DNA from: Marinobacter nanhaiticus D15-8W
GTDB lineage: Bacteria; Pseudomonadota; Gammaproteobacteria; Pseudomonadales; Oleiphilaceae
Reading direction: 5' to 3'
Assembly (NCBI RefSeq): GCF_036511935.1
Contig: NZ_AP028878.1
Coordinates: 3,844,001-3,908,000 of the forward strand
DNA: 64,000 bases
The notes under the pieces were generated by a model. That model was given only the letters and a program-made list of their open reading frames with translations. It was not told the DNA's origin and did not search any database. Positions 38,699-48,526 of this stretch are shown here, piece after piece (positions within the stretch are counted from its first letter, which is position 1; every line of letters starts with the position of its first letter). Made by a program: the position numbers and the translations under genes.

Positions 38699-39982
38699 TT
38701 GAACGAAGCACCGCTTTCGGCGCTGTTCATCCTCCTCGCCGCCCTGATCGTCATGTCCGCGTTTTTCTCCAGTTCGGAAACGGGCATGATGACCCTGAAC
38801 CGATACCGACTGAAACACCTTGCCAAGACCGGCCATCGTGGCGCCAAACGTGCCAGCAAGATGCTGCAACGTACCGATCAACTGATCGGCGTCATCCTGA
38901 TCGGCAACAACTTCGTCAATATCTTTGCCTCATCCATTGCCACGGTTATCGCCATTCGCCTGTGGGGCGATGCAGGTATCGCCATTGCCACCATCCTGCT
39001 CACCGTGGTCATACTGATTTTTGCCGAGGTCACACCCAAAACCCTGGCAGCGCTGTTTCCGGAACGCATCGCCTTTCCTGCCAGTTACGTGCTGCAACCG
39101 CTGCTGAAGATCCTCTATCCGATCGTATGGCTGGTAAACCTGTTTACCGGAGCCATTCTCAAATTACTGCGCGTATCGGCCAAAGACGCATCCAGCGAGC
39201 ATCTCAGTCGCGAAGAGTTGCGCACCCTGGTGAACGAGGCTGGCGCACTGATCCCTCGCAAGCACAAGGACATGCTGGTCAGCATTCTCGATCTTGAAAA
39301 GGTGACCGTGAACGACATCATGGTGCCGCGTAACGAAGTGGTGGGTATCGATCTGGACGACGATCTCGAAACCATCCTGCGCCAGGCCCGCAATAGCCAG
39401 CACACGCGACTGCCGGTCTTCAAGGGCGACATCAACAACATCCAGGGCATGCTGCACCTGCGCAACCTTTCCAAGCTTTTGATGCAGGAAGACATCAACA
39501 AGGCGATGATCATGCAGCTGTGCCGGGAACCCTACTTCATTCCCGAAAGCACCCCGCTCCACCTGCAGTTGATCAACTTCCAGAAAGCGAAACGACGCAT
39601 CGGCATCGTGGTCGACGAATATGGTGACGTTCTGGGCATCGCCACCCTGGAGGATATCCTGGAAGAAATCGTCGGCGACTTCACGACGGATTATGCCGCA
39701 ACCAGCCCGGACATCATTCCCCAGGACGACGGCACTTATATCATCGACGGCTCAGCCCACATCCGCACCATCAACAAGATGCTCGGCTGGAAGCTGCCAA
39801 CCGACGGACCGAAGACCCTTAACGGCCTGATCACCGAGACGCTGGAAACGATCCCGGAGAACAATGTCTGCCTGAAGGTGAACGGCGTGCGCATCGAGGT
39901 CCTGCAGATCAAGGATAACGTGGTGAAAGCGGCTACGGTGCACCCGCCCCTGCGCCGGCAGAAGTTGCGCACCGGGACCTGA
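38699..39982 (+). CDS. yfjD: YfjD-like CNNM/CBS/CorC transporter-associated protein
   Basis: A 427-residue membrane protein. A CNNM (DUF21) transmembrane domain (about 1-180) with SAFFSSSETGMM is followed by two CBS domains (about 200-330, starting VNDIMVPRNEVVGID) and a C-terminal CorC_HlyC domain (about 345-420). CNNM proteins are linked to Mg2+/Co2+ efflux. The start is TTG 38699, supported by AAGGAT 8 bases upstream and by the family start. It pairs with ypjD. Confidence 0.9.
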   Translation: MNEAPLSALFILLAALIVMSAFFSSSETGMMTLNRYRLKHLAKTGHRGAKRASKMLQRTDQLIGVILIGNNFVNIFASSIATVIAIRLWGDAGIAIATILLTVVILIFAEVTPKTLAALFPERIAFPASYVLQPLLKILYPIVWLVNLFTGAILKLLRVSAKDASSEHLSREELRTLVNEAGALIPRKHKDMLVSILDLEKVTVNDIMVPRNEVVGIDLDDDLETILRQARNSQHTRLPVFKGDINNIQGMLHLRNLSKLLMQEDINKAMIMQLCREPYFIPESTPLHLQLINFQKAKRRIGIVVDEYGDVLGIATLEDILEEIVGDFTTDYAATSPDIIPQDDGTYIIDGSAHIRTINKMLGWKLPTDGPKTLNGLITETLETIPENNVCLKVNGVRIEVLQIKDNVVKAATVHPPLRRQKLRTGT

Positions 39983-40166
39983 AGGTCGTGATCCGACACT
40001 CAAGCGCTCCTGGCGCCTAGCCGCTATGAACTATGGTTATAAAGCGGCGCCGGCTAGGAAGATCAAAATTTAACCGCTTTCTTGACCCGTACATGGAAGT
40101 GACTCAACACTGAACGCGTAGTCTCAGACAAGCAGCCTGACAATAATAAACGCGGGAGTCATATCC

Positions 40167-40769
40167 ATGAGCCTAGGCCACACGATGGGATTGCTGAGGC
40201 ATCCCGATGAGGAGTGGGAGTCCATCCGTCAGGACTCTGAATCCGTAAGCGGTCTCTATTTCCGACATATCCTGATCTTCGCCCTGATACCGGCGGCGGC
40301 CGGTTTTTACGGCACCACACAGGTGGGCTGGCAAATCGGAGACGGCCAGGTGATCAAACTTACCTTTGCCAGTGCACTCCAACTCTGCGCCCTCTTCTAC
40401 GCTGCGATGCTGGCAGGCATCTATATCATCGGTCGATTTATCGACTTCTTTGCGGCCACCTACGGTGTTCGTGAAGACAACCCAAAAGGTGTTACTCTTG
40501 CCGCTTATACGGCGACGCCCGTCTTTCTTTTAGGTATCATCGCTGCTTATCCCAATGTTTGGGTCAACATGCTGGTGGGATTGCTCGCAGTAGCCTACTC
40601 GGTCTATCTGCTCTATGAAGGCCTCCCCATACTCATGAAAATCCCCGCGGAACGCGGCTTTATGTTCGCCTCTTCGGTACTGACCGTTGGCCTGGTAATG
40701 CTGGTAGCATTGCTCGCGATCAGTGTCGTTATATGGAGCGTGGGGATCGGGCCGGTGTACGTAAGTTGA
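40167..40769 (+). CDS. Yip1 family membrane protein
   Basis: A 200-residue protein with about five membrane helices and the Yip1-type start (LLRHPDEEWESIRQD) before the first helix. The second half has TLAAYTATPVFLLGIIAAYP and VAYSVYLLYEGLPILMKIP, common in bacterial Yip1 proteins. The function in bacteria is unknown. It appears to be a single gene with its own terminator downstream. Confidence 0.82.
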   Translation: MSLGHTMGLLRHPDEEWESIRQDSESVSGLYFRHILIFALIPAAAGFYGTTQVGWQIGDGQVIKLTFASALQLCALFYAAMLAGIYIIGRFIDFFAATYGVREDNPKGVTLAAYTATPVFLLGIIAAYPNVWVNMLVGLLAVAYSVYLLYEGLPILMKIPAERGFMFASSVLTVGLVMLVALLAISVVIWSVGIGPVYVS

Positions 40770-40818
40770 CGCTTGCAAGACGCTGACAAAACAGGCCACT
40801 GCTCGATCATTGGCGATG

Positions 40819-40847
40819 AGGCCGCCCAGCATCAACGGCGGCCTTTT
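40819..40847 (+). terminator. Intrinsic terminator after the Yip1 gene
   Basis: An 8-bp GC stem (AGGCCGCC / GGCGGCCT) with a 10-base loop is followed by TTTTCGTC on the plus strand, about 50 bp after the Yip1 stop. Confidence 0.75.
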
Positions 40848-40962
40848 CGTCGTGCAGATGTTATATTTTGTTAATGTCAAAGCTGGCAAGTACACTTTGA
40901 GCCCAACTCTGTTTATGCTCAAATAATGAACGGAAGTTAATACCCTTTCGCGCTTTAGCCCG

Positions 40963-40968
40963 TATAAT
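40963..40968 (+). promoter_or_regulatory. Candidate -10 box of the DUF1631 gene
   Basis: A perfect TATAAT lies about 90 bp before the DUF1631 start within an AT-rich stretch (about 40855-41035). The -35 position (ATACCC at 17 bp) is poor, so an activator may be needed. Low confidence. Confidence 0.35.
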
Positions 40969-41055
40969 CCGCGATGCGTAAAATCTTGATTTATATAACC
41001 ATAAGGAAAGTTTCGCTCGGTCATGTATCCGGTTGAGGCGTAGAAGGAGTTGGCC

Positions 41056-43287
41056 ATGAACAAGCAGTCCGGCATACATTATCTCCACGAGCACAAAGGC
41101 CCGGGGAGCAGTGCTGGCTTGCCTAAAGAAATCAGCAAGATCCGGGAGACCGTTGTTGCCGGTCTAGGGGATCTGCTGCAGGGCGCCTTCGACGCCGTAG
41201 ACGATTCCCTGTTCGAACTGGCCAATAACGCGCGCAGTAATAACGAGCAGAACCGCTACTTCGAGGCGATGCGGGAAATCCGCATCAAGCGAAAGGGCGT
41301 CGAGAAACACTTCCAGACCGCTGTCAGCCAACTGTTCCTACATCCTCCGCGCACCACTGCACCGGAAGTCGTAGACCACAGCGGCACCACTGCGGACACC
41401 CTGTCACTGATCCAGAATGACGAACTGGAAGAGCAGGTCGCCCTCAACGCGATGATTTCCAAATCCCGGGCCTACTTCCAGGGCCCGTTGATTCAACTGC
41501 AGGCCCGATTCAGCTCCGTCTACCCCAATGCCAGCGATGACGACCCAGTCAATCCACTCGCCCCGGAACATTTGTGCGGCGCTTTCGTCGAGGCTGCCCA
41601 GGCCCTGGAAATCCAGATCCGGGAACGACTGATCGTACTCAAACAGTTTGACCGCTACGTCGTTTCCAATCTGGGTATGTTGCTCGATGAAGCCAACCGA
41701 ATATTGATCCAGGCTGGCGTCATCCCCAATTTCCGCTTCCACGGAAAAACCGGTCAGACGGCACAAAAGCCGCAGTCAGAGGCACCGAAACAACCGGCGA
41801 CGGATACGACAAGCGAAGCCCCTGGCGCAGGTGCAGACCGTAGCGACGCCATTTTCGAGCAGATCCGTCAGTTGCTGGCCCAGCAGCGCGATAGCGGCGG
41901 GATGCCCCGCGCGACCAACCCGAACCTGCACGTCGTCGGCGGCGCAGAGCTATTTCAACTGGTCGCCCATATCCCGCACGACCCTAACGCCCAGGCTACG
42001 GACAACCTGAGCAAGGGCGAGCCCATCGTCGTCGACCTGCATGAGGTCGTTCAGCACCTCCTGCAGCAACAGAAAACCAGCGACGGCAAGCCCGCCGCTC
42101 TTAGCGAATCCGATGAAGACCTTATCAACCTGGTGTCGATGCTGTTCGAGTTCATACTCGACGACTACAACCTGTCGCCCCCGATCCAGGTTCTGATCAG
42201 CCGGTTACAGATCCCCATTCTCAAGGTGGTGATCAAGGACAAGACTTTCTTCAGCCGCGCCACCCATCCGGCACGCAAACTACTGAACGCCCTCGCCCGG
42301 GCTGGTATCGGCTGGAGCGAGAGCGACGAGAAAACCCGCGACAAGCTGTATGAGCAGATCCACAACATCGTGCTGCGGATCCTCAATGAGTTCGATGGGG
42401 ACATCACCTTGTTTGAACAACTCAATGAAGAATTCGACCAGTTCCTGGCCCGGGAAAACCGCAAGGCCACCCTGGTGGAACAACGCACCCGGGAGTCCGA
42501 GCGCGGCCGCATCAAATCCCAGAAAGCCCAGGAAACCGTCGACCAGCTACTCCAGGAGAAGCTCCGACGCCACCAGATTCCGGACACCATCCGCAACATT
42601 CTCATCAATGGCTGGAGCCGGGTCATGTTCCTGGCCTACCTGCGAAACGACGTGGAACACCGCTGGAACCAATCCGTGCGCGTCGTGGACGATCTGATAT
42701 GGTGCCTGCACCCTCACCTGGAAGACGATGAGCGCGACCAATGGGTTCGGGTGGTCCCCGGCCTCCTTAAAAACCTGCGCGCTGGCCTGGAGGAGGTTTC
42801 CTACAACTCCACCGGCCTCGACGCCATGATGAGCGACCTCAAGCATGAGCTTACGGAAGCATTCCGGGCTCATGCCCTGGCCGAAGCGCGGACCGATTCA
42901 CCCTACGACCCGCACCCGGCGCCCATCAATGGTGAAAGCGCGGAGTCGTTATCCGAGCAAGAACCCAGCGCAATCGAGCGTCAGCAGGAAATCGAGGATG
43001 CCGCGACCGCCGAGTACATCAACAAAATCGACGAAATCGCCGTCGGGCATTGGGTGGAATTCAATCTGGTCAACGGCGCACGTTTCCGTTGCAAACTATC
43101 CGCCATCATTGAGGAGGCTGACTGCTTCGTCTTCGTCAACCGCATGGGCCTGAAGGTCATCGAGAAGACCCGTACCGAGCTAGCCCACGAGATGCGCCGC
43201 GGCCGAATGACCATCCTTGAGCAAGGCGCGTTAATTGACAGGGCTCTCGATGCGGTAGTGGGCAGCTTGCGGCGCAGTAACGGATAG
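41056..43287 (+). CDS. DUF1631 family protein
   Basis: A large soluble protein of 743 residues that matches the DUF1631 family along its length. It is acidic and helical, with a low-complexity Q/A/P-rich linker around 235-270. A C-terminal segment (about 650-740, IAVGHWVEFNLVNGARFRCKL) resembles a small beta-barrel, perhaps PilZ-like, without the RxxxR motif in a form I can confirm. Function is unknown. The start has AAGGAG upstream (41043-41048). The next gene, TonB-like, follows after 43 bp. Confidence 0.82.
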   Translation: MNKQSGIHYLHEHKGPGSSAGLPKEISKIRETVVAGLGDLLQGAFDAVDDSLFELANNARSNNEQNRYFEAMREIRIKRKGVEKHFQTAVSQLFLHPPRTTAPEVVDHSGTTADTLSLIQNDELEEQVALNAMISKSRAYFQGPLIQLQARFSSVYPNASDDDPVNPLAPEHLCGAFVEAAQALEIQIRERLIVLKQFDRYVVSNLGMLLDEANRILIQAGVIPNFRFHGKTGQTAQKPQSEAPKQPATDTTSEAPGAGADRSDAIFEQIRQLLAQQRDSGGMPRATNPNLHVVGGAELFQLVAHIPHDPNAQATDNLSKGEPIVVDLHEVVQHLLQQQKTSDGKPAALSESDEDLINLVSMLFEFILDDYNLSPPIQVLISRLQIPILKVVIKDKTFFSRATHPARKLLNALARAGIGWSESDEKTRDKLYEQIHNIVLRILNEFDGDITLFEQLNEEFDQFLARENRKATLVEQRTRESERGRIKSQKAQETVDQLLQEKLRRHQIPDTIRNILINGWSRVMFLAYLRNDVEHRWNQSVRVVDDLIWCLHPHLEDDERDQWVRVVPGLLKNLRAGLEEVSYNSTGLDAMMSDLKHELTEAFRAHALAEARTDSPYDPHPAPINGESAESLSEQEPSAIERQQEIEDAATAEYINKIDEIAVGHWVEFNLVNGARFRCKLSAIIEEADCFVFVNRMGLKVIEKTRTELAHEMRRGRMTILEQGALIDRALDAVVGSLRRSNG

Positions 43288-43330
43288 GCTAGCCTCGGTG
43301 CCTGCTGTCGCGAGCTGATGCAGGAGCCAC

Positions 43331-44155
43331 ATGCCGTTGCCCGGTCACCAGAATGGCCAATCGACCTATCGCCTGATTCTGACGCTGTCGATTGCCTTCC
43401 TGCTGCACATACTAATCCTCGCGGCCGTCCTTCACAATTGGGTCCTTCAGCCCGAACCCGAGGCTTCCACCGTTCGCTTCTCACTGCTTGCCAACAGCGA
43501 AGACGATAGCGCGGCAAGCCGCCAGAGCCGTAACAGCAGCGCATCCAAACAGGTATCGGCCGAAGCTTCCAGCGCATCCGCGGCTGCATTGTCGAAAACT
43601 CCCCGGGTCATCCGAACAGCCGAACCTGCGCCAAGCGAAAGCCCCTCTCGCGTCCAGCCGGCGAAGTCGCAGGACCAAACGTCAGACCTCGCAAAAAACG
43701 CGGCCACGACAAGCCCGTCGCCGGAACCCGCCCCCCAAAGCGCACCCAGCCCGATGGCTGCGGCAAGCACGCAACGCGTTAGTGGCTCACCGGTCGATAC
43801 TCCTGCCCCCAAATCCGAAGAGCCACGCGCCCAGATTGCCGAAAGAATCGTCGAACAGGATCCATACATTACACTGCTCTGGCAGTACATCAGTGACGAG
43901 CTGGACAGCCGCCCGGTTCGGTCAATTCACGACCTAAACCAGATGCGGACGGTACGACTTGAATTACATTTAATGGAAAACGGGGCGTTGCGGCGGGTGG
44001 ATACGATTGAAAGTTCGGGAAAGCCGACCCTGGATCAGGCCGCCAGACAGAGCGCCCTGGCGGCCAGCCCCTACCCCCGTCCGCCGGAATCGGCACGGGA
44101 GCAGGGATTTCGTTTCCAGGTGGAGCTCAGGTTCACTCCACGCTCGGGAGACTGA
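43331..44155 (+). CDS. TonB-like C-terminal domain protein
   Basis: A 274-residue envelope protein. One membrane helix near the N-terminus (about 16-36) is followed by a long Ser/Ala/Pro/Gln-rich linker (about 55-170) and a C-terminal domain (about 180-270). That domain's MRTVRLELHLMENGALRRVDTIESSG and LDQAARQSALAASPYPRPP segments are typical of TonB/TolA C-domains. No exbB or exbD lies nearby, so its energy source is unclear. ATG 43331 has AGGAGCC upstream. The stop abuts the convergent grxD stop with no bases between. Confidence 0.72.
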   Translation: MPLPGHQNGQSTYRLILTLSIAFLLHILILAAVLHNWVLQPEPEASTVRFSLLANSEDDSAASRQSRNSSASKQVSAEASSASAAALSKTPRVIRTAEPAPSESPSRVQPAKSQDQTSDLAKNAATTSPSPEPAPQSAPSPMAAASTQRVSGSPVDTPAPKSEEPRAQIAERIVEQDPYITLLWQYISDELDSRPVRSIHDLNQMRTVRLELHLMENGALRRVDTIESSGKPTLDQAARQSALAASPYPRPPESAREQGFRFQVELRFTPRSGD

Positions 44156-44491
44156 TCAGCTCTCAGTGTCCTCACTCTTGGCAGCAGCGGCTTTGACCAT
44201 TTCGGCCAGCTCACCGTTTTCCGACATTTCCAGAACAATATCGCAGCCTCCGACCAACTCGCCATTGATGTAGAGCTGCGGATAAGTCGGCCAGTTGGAG
44301 TACACCTTGAGGGCCTCGCGCAGCTCCTGATTGTCCAGGATGTTGACGTAGGCAAATCGCTCGCCGCACGCCATCAGCGCCTGCACGGTGCGGGCGGAGA
44401 AACCACACTGGGGCTGTTGGGGGGAACCCTTCATGTACAGGATAATCGGATTGTCCTGAAGCTGGCTTTTGATGGTCTCATTAATATCCAT
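44156..44491 (-). CDS. grxD: Monothiol glutaredoxin Grx4
   Basis: GrxD carries a [2Fe-2S] cluster with glutathione and supplies it to client proteins. The 111-residue product has the monothiol active site C29-G-F-S in KGSPQQPQCGFS, the WPTYPQLYINGEL cis-Pro region and the GG-CD glutathione-binding turn. It converges with the TonB-like gene. The same family precedes argD/argF in Pseudomonas. Confidence 0.96.
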   Translation of the reverse strand: MDINETIKSQLQDNPIILYMKGSPQQPQCGFSARTVQALMACGERFAYVNILDNQELREALKVYSNWPTYPQLYINGELVGGCDIVLEMSENGELAEMVKAAAAKSEDTES

Positions 44492-44979
44492 AGAGAAATC
44501 TACCTCATCTTTGCGCCGGCACGACGGCCGGACTGTCGCATGTTGCGGAAGTTGTTGCGGCCGAAACTGTAGCGGCTGGAGTTATGGAAACTAAAGTTAT
44601 GAATTCCATTGTACACAGACGCCCGAATACTGGCCATTCGGCCACGGGGTCATACGCCACGATGACCTCGCTACCTCCCTTGCTATCACTGCCGTTGTGC
44701 TAACTTGGCCACCCACCGCACTGACCGACTCCGAAGCATTTAAGCGCGCCACCTACGGCTCCAGGCACTGCACTTCATGGCGCCATTGGTCGCATTGTCA
44801 ATATCAGCATTTACCGATACTATGTCAGGCCTGCTTTTGCAGCAGGCTCACTGACCAGTTTCCAACGCTCATCTTACCGGTGCGGACTTATATCCGCTTG
44901 CCGGTGTTTCCTATTTCCCTGAGCCTATCATCACCTGTGTCAGCGGGGCTTTTACCGGAGACCCTGACGGGGAGAAATC
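44492..44979. other. Intergenic region between grxD and argD
   Basis: This 488-bp spacer lies between divergent genes. I see only short direct repeats (GTTGCGG twice near 44541-44560; AGTTATG twice near 44579-44601). No convincing gene, hairpin or recognised operator is visible. It should contain both promoters. Confidence 0.4.
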
Positions 44980-46209
44980 ATGGCGGACCTGCCGCTGCTG
45001 AACACATACGGGCGACTGCCGATCGTCTTTGATCACGGTCGGGGACCCTGGCTCTACGATACTGATGGCAACCGCTATTTCGATACGTTCTGCGGCATCG
45101 CGGTAAGTGGTCTGGGGCACGCACACCCCGCCATAACCCAGGCCATCGCGGATCAGGCTGCACGCCTGATGCATTGCTCCAACCTGTTCCACACCGGCAT
45201 CCAGCAGTCCCTGGCCCGTAAGCTCTGCGATATTTCCGGCATGGACGGCGTATTCTTCGCCAATTCCGGCGCCGAGGCCAACGAAGCCGCACTCAAGCTC
45301 GCCCGCCTTTACGGCCACAATCGCGGCATCCACTCGCCGGCGGTGCTGGTGATGGACCGGTCGTTCCACGGCCGGACCCTGGCAACACTCACCGCGACCG
45401 GCAACCGCAAGGTACAGGCCGGCTTCGAGCCTCTGGTCAGCGGCTTTGTCCGCGCCCCGTATAACGATCTGGACGCCGTCAGCGCCATTGCCCGGTCAAA
45501 CCCCAACATCGTCGCGGTTCTGCTGGAACCGATCCAGGGTGAAGGCGGCCTGCAGGTCGCCGACCCTTCATGGCTGCAGGGTGTCCGAGAGATCTGCGAT
45601 CATCAGGGCTGGCTGATGATGCTGGATGAGGTACAGACCGGCAACGGCCGCACCGGCAATTATTTCGCTTACCAGACCTTCGGCGTCACACCCGACGTGG
45701 TGACTACTGCCAAAGGACTGGGCAACGGTTTTCCCATCGGCGCCTGCCTGGCGCGTGGAGAAGCGGCGCGCACTTTCCAACCGGGCCATCACGGCTCCAC
45801 CTTCGGCGGTAATGCCCTTGCCTGCGCTGCTGCCAGCGCCGTGATCGACACCCTGGAGAAAGACCAGTTGATGGCTCGCGCCCGTGAAGTGGGCGACCGC
45901 ATCCGCAGCCGGCTGGAGCAGGCTTTTGCAGGCGCGGATTATGTCCGCTCGATTCGCGGTATAGGCCTGATGATTGGCGTTGAATTGACCTCCCCCTGCG
46001 CTGAGCTGGTACCGCTGGCCAAGACGCAGGGATTGCTACTCAACGTGACTGCCGAGCGGGTCATCCGCCTTTTGCCGCCCCTGACCCTCACCGACGAGGA
46101 AGCGGATACCATGGTGGACCAGTTGATTCGCATCCTTCGACTTTACGCCGCCGATGATCGCCAAAGCCCCCGCTCTAATGAGGGGCCGAAAGGCTCACAG
46201 ACTCCCTGA
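44980..46209 (+). CDS. argD: Acetylornithine aminotransferase
   Basis: ArgD makes N-acetylornithine in arginine synthesis and may also act on succinyl-diaminopimelate. The 409-residue class III aminotransferase has the N-terminal [18 protein letters not shown], the [13 protein letters not shown] cofactor loop and the PLP lysine K245 ([14 protein letters not shown]). GGAGA lies upstream of the ATG. The next gene is argF, 37 bp downstream, so the two likely share a transcript. Confidence 0.93.
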   Translation: MADLPLLNTYGRLPIVFDHGRGPWLYDTDGNRYFDTFCGIAVSGLGHAHPAITQAIADQAARLMHCSNLFHTGIQQSLARKLCDISGMDGVFFANSGAEANEAALKLARLYGHNRGIHSPAVLVMDRSFHGRTLATLTATGNRKVQAGFEPLVSGFVRAPYNDLDAVSAIARSNPNIVAVLLEPIQGEGGLQVADPSWLQGVREICDHQGWLMMLDEVQTGNGRTGNYFAYQTFGVTPDVVTTAKGLGNGFPIGACLARGEAARTFQPGHHGSTFGGNALACAAASAVIDTLEKDQLMARAREVGDRIRSRLEQAFAGADYVRSIRGIGLMIGVELTSPCAELVPLAKTQGLLLNVTAERVIRLLPPLTLTDEEADTMVDQLIRILRLYAADDRQSPRSNEGPKGSQTP

Positions 46210-46246
46210 ACCCTCCTTTTTCGATAAACAGATACGGAACGACCGC

Positions 46247-47155
46247 ATGGCTGCCAGACATTTCCTTACGTTGTTGGATTTTTCCCCGGCTGAACTGGAC
46301 CAGGTAATCGACAATGCAATCGCCCTGAAGAAAAGCTGGCGCTCTGGCGAAACCAGGGACTCCCTGAAGAACCGGGTGCTGGCCATGATCTTCGAGAAAG
46401 CATCGACCCGCACCCGCGTTTCCTTCGAGGCCGGCATGACCCAACTGGGAGGCGCCGCACTTTTCCTGTCACCCAACGATACCCAACTGGGGCGCGGCGA
46501 GCCCATCGAAGATTCTTCCCGCGTTATCTCGAGCATGGTCGATGCGGTGATGATCCGCACTTTCGAGCACGAAAAGATCGAGCGCTTTGCGAGCACCTCC
46601 CGCGTGCCGGTCATCAATGCCCTGACGGATCAGTTCCATCCCTGCCAGCTGTTGGCGGACATGCAGGCCTATCGCGAGCGTCGGGGCAGCATTCGTGGCG
46701 CGACAGTGACCTGGGTCGGCGACGGCAACAACATGTGCGCCTCGTACATTAATGCGGCCGAACAATTCGGCTTCGATCTACGCATTGCATGCCCGGAAGG
46801 TTATGAACCCGATGCGAAGCTGTTAGCCGAAAATGCCGAACGCGTCACCGTAATTCGCGAACCTGAAGAGGCCGTTCGAGGCGCCCACCTGGTGGCAACC
46901 GACGTCTGGGCCTCAATGGGCCAGGAAGACGAGCAGGCAATCAGGGCGCGGAACTTCGCACCCTACCAGGTCAACCCCAGACTCATGGCAATGGCGGATC
47001 CGGATGCGATCTTCATGCACTGTCTGCCGGCCCACCGGGGCGAGGAAATCTCTGAGGACATGCTCGACCATAAGAGCGCCGTCGTCTGGGATGAGGCGGA
47101 AAATCGCCTGCATGCTCAGAAAGCACTGCTGGAATTCCTGATCCTGGGTGCCTGA
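46247..47155 (+). CDS. argF: Ornithine carbamoyltransferase
   Basis: ArgF joins ornithine and carbamoyl phosphate to give citrulline. The 302-residue product has the carbamoyl phosphate motif STRTR (53-57), HPCQ ([12 protein letters not shown]) and the ornithine-binding [13 protein letters not shown] 46247 matches the family start ([13 protein letters not shown]); 31 more codons are open upstream. It is followed by an ABC ATPase whose start overlaps or abuts its stop, so translation is coupled. Confidence 0.96.
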   Translation: MAARHFLTLLDFSPAELDQVIDNAIALKKSWRSGETRDSLKNRVLAMIFEKASTRTRVSFEAGMTQLGGAALFLSPNDTQLGRGEPIEDSSRVISSMVDAVMIRTFEHEKIERFASTSRVPVINALTDQFHPCQLLADMQAYRERRGSIRGATVTWVGDGNNMCASYINAAEQFGFDLRIACPEGYEPDAKLLAENAERVTVIREPEEAVRGAHLVATDVWASMGQEDEQAIRARNFAPYQVNPRLMAMADPDAIFMHCLPAHRGEEISEDMLDHKSAVVWDEAENRLHAQKALLEFLILGA

Positions 47156-47156
47156 C

Positions 47157-48233
47157 ATGGTCGAGGATAAGGAGACCTCCGCACCCGCAAACTGGCTGCT
47201 TGAAGTGAAAGACCTCGCTTGTGGCTACGGCGACACCACGGTAGTCAGCGATATCAACTTCGCCCTCGGAGAAGGCGATATCGGCTGCCTGCTCGGGCCG
47301 AGCGGGTGCGGCAAGAGTACGATTCTCAGGGCCGTCGCCGGCTTCCTGCCGTTGCAGCACGGACAGATCCACCTGGCGGGGCACCCGATCAGCGTGCCCG
47401 GAAAAGCGGTCCCCCCGGAGAAACGCCGTATTGGCATGGTCTTTCAGGACTATGCCCTGTTCCCTCACCTGACCGTTGCGGAGAATGTGGCTTTCGGCCT
47501 CCGGCACATGGACCGGGAGGAGCGCCAACTCAAGGTGACCCAACTTCTGGAACTGGTCCACCTGCAGGACCTTGCCGATCAACATCCACACGCCCTGTCA
47601 GGCGGGCAGCAACAACGGGTGGCGCTGGCACGCGCACTTGCTCCCGAACCTACGCTGATCCTGTTGGACGAACCCTTCTCCAACCTGGACGCAGATCTCC
47701 GCCGCCGTCTCAGCCTGGATGTGCGCGATATACTGAAAACCCTGGGGATGAGCGCCATCCTGGTCACCCACGACCAGCAGGAAGCTTTCGCCATGTGTGA
47801 CCAGGTGGCCGTATTACAAGACGGGCATATCCAACAATGGGACGTGCCCTACAACCTCTACCACGAGCCCGCCAATCGCTTCGTCGCCGGCTTCGTCGGC
47901 CAGGGAGGCTTCGTCAAGGGCAGGACGATGGGTCCCGATAGTATCGAATGCGAGCTTGGCGTGATCCGCGGCAACCGCGCCTACCCCTGGCCGGCAGGCA
48001 CGCTGGTCGATGTCCTGATCCGTCCTGACGACATCGTGTTCGACGCGCAGTCCGAACTCCGACCAAAAGTCATTGAGAAGACCTTCGCTGGCACATCGAC
48101 GCTCTATCGCTTTCGCCTCTCTGCGGAAACGGAATTCGAGGCGCTGTTCCGCAGTCACCTGGATTTCAGGCTGGGTGAGCAGGTGCCGGTGAGAGTCGAG
48201 GCTGATCACCTGATCGCCTTCGAGAGGACGTAG
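47157..48233 (+). CDS. ABC transporter ATP-binding protein, FbpC/PotA-like, orphan
   Basis: A 358-residue importer-type ATPase: Walker A GPSGCGKST (about 47-55), Q-loop VFQDYALFPH, signature LSGGQQQR, Walker B ILLDEP, H-loop VTHDQQEA, and a C-terminal TOBE-like domain (about 280-355). It resembles iron(III) or spermidine/putrescine importers. No permease or binding protein is next to it. ATG 47157 follows the argF stop by one base; GTG 47148 is also possible. The same argF-ATPase pairing occurs in Pseudomonas. The substrate is unknown. Confidence 0.88.
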   Translation: MVEDKETSAPANWLLEVKDLACGYGDTTVVSDINFALGEGDIGCLLGPSGCGKSTILRAVAGFLPLQHGQIHLAGHPISVPGKAVPPEKRRIGMVFQDYALFPHLTVAENVAFGLRHMDREERQLKVTQLLELVHLQDLADQHPHALSGGQQQRVALARALAPEPTLILLDEPFSNLDADLRRRLSLDVRDILKTLGMSAILVTHDQQEAFAMCDQVAVLQDGHIQQWDVPYNLYHEPANRFVAGFVGQGGFVKGRTMGPDSIECELGVIRGNRAYPWPAGTLVDVLIRPDDIVFDAQSELRPKVIEKTFAGTSTLYRFRLSAETEFEALFRSHLDFRLGEQVPVRVEADHLIAFERT

Positions 48234-48255
48234 GAAAAGTGGGGTATAAAACGAT

Positions 48256-48286
48256 AAAAAAAGGGGCCACAAACTGCGGGCCCCTC
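48256..48286 (-). terminator. Intrinsic terminator of the two-component operon
   Basis: On the minus strand a 7-bp GC stem (AGGGGCC / GGCCCCT) with a 10-base loop is followed by seven T. It lies about 240 bp after the histidine kinase stop. On the plus strand no T-run follows, so it serves the minus strand. Confidence 0.8.
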
Positions 48287-48526
48287 AAAAATGACGAATG
48301 AAACAAGGAAAGTTCGTAAGAACTACAACCTCAAGTAGTCATCCCTTACGCTTTTAATTATCAGCGGGACAAGCCTGGTTTTCAGTGGAGCTTCTGTAGT
48401 TGTTTGTTACAACACGTGAGATGACGAGAACCCGTTCACACCCTCAAAACTCAAGCGCGCCATAAGTACCCGTCAGGAAAACCGCCCTCCTGCCCGGACT
48501 CCATTTGCAGTACGAGAGATCGTGAT

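Noticed and set aside
44697..45032. Possible small gene upstream of argD
   Set aside because: No ribosome-binding site, odd composition and overlap with the argD start; no family likeness.
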